Source of the DNA: Chryseobacterium sp. c4a
Lineage (GTDB): Bacteria; Bacteroidota; Bacteroidia; Flavobacteriales; Weeksellaceae
DNA: 64,000 nt
NCBI RefSeq assembly: GCF_009900745.1
Contig: NZ_WXVU01000016.1
Coordinates: forward strand, 62,001 to 126,000
Reading direction: 5' to 3'
The position numbers and the translations under genes were made by a program. This document shows, one piece after another, positions 61,544 through 64,000 of the stretch. The notes under the pieces are model-generated. The model was not told where the DNA came from and made no database searches. It saw nothing but the letters and a program-made list of their open reading frames with translations. The stretch's first letter is position 1. Every line of letters begins with the position of its first letter.

Positions 61544-62215
61544 ATGAACAAAATTACTGATCACCTCAAATATTTCTCAAAACTATCCGCTGTTTTTATC
61601 TTCAGTGTATTTAAAATTTATGCCATAGGAATTCTGTCAACAGTTATTACTTTCTGTTTAGGAATTTATATACTGGCAGAAAGCCTGGGTTCCTCATTAG
61701 GACATAGCGGAGCAGTTGCATTTTTGACGGTAACGGTGATGGCAAAACCATTCTCTGCGGGACTTTTCTATTTATTAATGATTGCTGCCCCCTTTTGTAT
61801 TGGTATTTTCTCTACAAAATATGGAATGTCAAGAATTATCAGCAGGCTTGTACAAGATCATTCTAAGACAATTTTAGAACCCTTTATCGATAAAATCATC
61901 GATAAGATTAAAAATAACCAACCGGTAGTCGTTCGAAACAGTACAGATTATGCATTGGCAAAAGTCAGGTTATTGAATGAATTTAAAAACAGTTCGGAAA
62001 ATAAGATCCTTAAGCGTATTCTGGGATATGCTTTGAATAAAGTTAAATTTGATGAACTGAATTTAGGAGATGAAAACGTAGATTTCTATGATATTATCAA
62101 AACTACGCTGATTGAAAAATTACATGAATTGGCAGAACCTTCAGCTATGTTGTTTTATATATACATTGGGCTTCAGTGGTTAAGTCTGATCTTATTATAT
62201 TTTTTGAAAATATAA
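61544..62215 (+). CDS. Membrane protein of unknown function in the T6SS locus
   Basis: 223 residues. Hydrophobic helices at about 12-48 and 55-88 and near the C terminus (FYIYIGLQWLSLILLYFL), with a soluble loop of about 100 residues between. No motif recognised. It follows the vgrG fragment by 70 bp. Position fits an orphan immunity gene whose effector was lost, or a T6SS accessory protein; neither is proven. Confidence 0.6.
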   Translation: MNKITDHLKYFSKLSAVFIFSVFKIYAIGILSTVITFCLGIYILAESLGSSLGHSGAVAFLTVTVMAKPFSAGLFYLLMIAAPFCIGIFSTKYGMSRIISRLVQDHSKTILEPFIDKIIDKIKNNQPVVVRNSTDYALAKVRLLNEFKNSSENKILKRILGYALNKVKFDELNLGDENVDFYDIIKTTLIEKLHELAEPSAMLFYIYIGLQWLSLILLYFLKI

Positions 62216-62492
62216 ATAAAATGTAGCCTCAACAGAAGAAATCTGGGATTTTATTTCTTGAATGAGGAGGGTGAAAAGATTAAAAAATACGACTATTACT
62301 TCTCTAATTGAAGAATTAACTATCTTTATCACGTTTAGAATAAAATATTTAATTTTAGCAAAATAAAAGAATTGCTTTTGTGACCTGAATCATCACAGAT
62401 GAAATAAAACAAAATCAAAAGCAGAAAACATCAAATCAGTCTGAAAAGAACAAAATAACAGAACGCAAATATTAATATAAGAAAAATTATAA

Positions 62493-64000
62493 ATGGGAGT
62501 ACTAGTAACCAACGAAACAGTAAAGCAGCTATTTCATATTGCTCAGTCGATAGCGAGGGAAAATTATAATGGCACTTATGGAGGTCCGCATATTTTGCAG
62601 GCTCTAATGCATAAAGATATTGGTCTTAACGAATTTCTAAAAAGCATAGATAAAGATCCCGGTTATTTTTACGAGTGGGCAGATGTACGTATTGAAGAAT
62701 ATCCTAAAACCAGTCATCTTCCCGATGAGGTGGGTCAGGATGATGCTGTAGATACTCTTATAGAAGAAGCTGATGATATTCGCTTAAAATTAGGATTGGA
62801 TGAGATTACTCCAATCTGTATTCTTACTGCTATAGTAAAACCTCAGGTGGTATTTTCACTTCAGCAATTGAAGTCATTGCCATTAAGAGAACATGATATA
62901 TTCAACCTGTATAGAAAAGACACTCCGTTTACCGTTTCTGAAAATGGGGACTTTGCGTCATTATTCTCAAATGGGTCAGACTTTACAGACTCATCTTTTC
63001 CATCCATCAAAAGCTATTGTGTTGACAGAACCGCACAGGCTAGAAATGGAAATCTTGAAAATATTATCGGTAGAGACAAAGAACTGAGAATGTTGGTAGA
63101 GATCCTTTGTAGAAGAAGCAAACCGAATGTGATCATTATCGGAGAACCGGGAGTTGGAAAAACAGCATTAGTAGAAGGATTTGCTATCGAAATTACAAAA
63201 GGAAACGTTCCAGAAATGCTTAAAAACGGAACCCTTTTAGAATTGGATACCGGGGCATTATTAGCCGGAACTTCATACAAAGGCGAAATAGAAGATCGTT
63301 TGAAAAAAGTGATCAATGAATGTAAAAAAATTGAAAAAGCGATTCTTTTCATTGATGAGATCCATACCCTTTTAGATCCGAAAGGAAGCATTGGAAATGT
63401 AGCAAACCTTCTTAAACCTGAATTGGCAAGAGGAGAAATTACCGTTATCGGAGCTACAACTCAAGAAGAATATAGAAAAATTATTGAACCGGAACAGGCT
63501 TTTAATCGTCGTTTTGAAGTGTTGACTGTAAATGAACCGGATGAGCAGACTTGTGTAAAAATGATTGATGTTCTTCTTGAAGGTTATAAAAAACACCACG
63601 GCATCGAAGTGGAAAAAACAGCTCTTCCGGAATGTGTACGTCTGGCTAAAAGATATGCAAAAGGTAAAAAATTACCAGATGCCGCTATTGATTTGTTAGA
63701 CAGAACTATGGCGGCTATTAAAATGCTGGATGAACTTTCTGAAAAAGAACTAGACAGTTGGAAAGAGAGTTATGATGCAATTTTAAAAGAAGAATATTTA
63801 GACAATAAAGACAAAGCAGATGAGCTGATCTGGACTTACAATTTATTGAGAGACAAAATAAGCCCTATCTTATGGGGTTCATTGAGTGAGCAGCCTGCGT
63901 TGGAGAATGCAATGCCGGTAGATCAAATCCAAAAGATTATTGAAGATACCTATGCAGAGCTTTTACAGCATGCCGCTAAAAAAAGAGAAAAAGTAGACCG
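62493..64000 (+). CDS. clpV: T6SS ATPase ClpV (TssH), 5' part
   Basis: Open from ATG 62493 to the window edge (502 codons), so incomplete at the 3' end. An N-terminal Clp_N repeat domain (about 1-150) is followed by the first AAA+ module with Walker A GEPGVGKT at 217-224, Walker B AILFIDE at 283-289 and the sensor/arginine-finger region (PEQAFNRRFE). A helical middle region begins before the edge. It disassembles the contracted TssB/TssC sheath after firing. The sheath genes must lie outside this window. Confidence 0.93.
   Translation, partial: MGVLVTNETVKQLFHIAQSIARENYNGTYGGPHILQALMHKDIGLNEFLKSIDKDPGYFYEWADVRIEEYPKTSHLPDEVGQDDAVDTLIEEADDIRLKLGLDEITPICILTAIVKPQVVFSLQQLKSLPLREHDIFNLYRKDTPFTVSENGDFASLFSNGSDFTDSSFPSIKSYCVDRTAQARNGNLENIIGRDKELRMLVEILCRRSKPNVIIIGEPGVGKTALVEGFAIEITKGNVPEMLKNGTLLELDTGALLAGTSYKGEIEDRLKKVINECKKIEKAILFIDEIHTLLDPKGSIGNVANLLKPELARGEITVIGATTQEEYRKIIEPEQAFNRRFEVLTVNEPDEQTCVKMIDVLLEGYKKHHGIEVEKTALPECVRLAKRYAKGKKLPDAAIDLLDRTMAAIKMLDELSEKELDSWKESYDAILKEEYLDNKDKADELIWTYNLLRDKISPILWGSLSEQPALENAMPVDQIQKIIEDTYAELLQHAAKKREKVD

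Overview
This AT-rich 64 kb window comes from a Bacteroidota chromosome, most likely a Chryseobacterium-like member of the Flavobacteriia (Weeksellaceae). The evidence is type IX secretion (T9SS) sorting domains, promoters with the Bacteroidota -7 box TAnnTTTG, a Bacteroidota-type (T6SSiii) type VI secretion locus with TssR, a curli (csg) operon of Bacteroidota type, and the small basic bS22/mS38-like protein beside HU and RNase E/G. I saw no rRNA, tRNA, CRISPR array, IS element or prophage. Species placement is inferred.

Layout. 0-7 kb holds a CstA-type transporter, two alpha/beta hydrolases, a HipA-like kinase/DUF3037 pair, a T9SS-exported SGNH-like protein and a lipoprotein. 7-17 kb, on the minus strand, is the homogentisate branch of tyrosine breakdown (flavin reductase, fahA, hppD, hmgA), with two CoA-transferases and a possible regulator between the genes. 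16.7-19.3 kb is a TonB-dependent receptor plus a thioredoxin-like protein behind a palindrome that overlaps the promoter. 19.6-33.5 kb is a set of small redox and electrophile-stress genes: quinone oxidoreductase, HxlR, DoxX, AhpD-like, VOC, cyclase, two aldo/keto reductases, DJ-1/PfpI, an ABM monooxygenase, MdaB-like, LysR and nitronate monooxygenase. 34-37.5 kb is housekeeping (mpl, acyltransferase, NudL).

37.8-44.1 kb is a complete curli system: csgA, a csgB-like gene, a CsgH-CsgE fusion, csgF, a csgG with an extra C-terminal beta-barrel, then a surface-type lipoprotein and a LuxR-type regulator that lacks its phospho-acceptor Asp. 44.3-50.5 kb holds an OsmC gene behind a ten-copy heptanucleotide repeat, two tandem T9SS delta-60-repeat proteins, RNase E/G, the bS22-like 29-residue protein and HU.

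50.7-64 kb is part of a T6SS locus: a LuxR regulator with Glu in place of the phospho-Asp, TssO/TssP-type membrane proteins, TssR, the tube protein TssD (Hcp) behind a striking tandem operator, the spike VgrG, a metzincin-like toxin candidate with an adjoining lipoprotein immunity candidate, a second VgrG tail fragment forming a direct repeat around that cassette, an orphan membrane protein, and the 5' part of clpV, which runs off the window. The toxin/immunity cassette bracketed by vgrG repeats is the best candidate for an undescribed system.

Several intergenic spaces hold dispersed inverted-repeat (MITE/REP-like) elements. One family of about 250 bp occurs twice in opposite orientation, plus once as a 62-bp short form.
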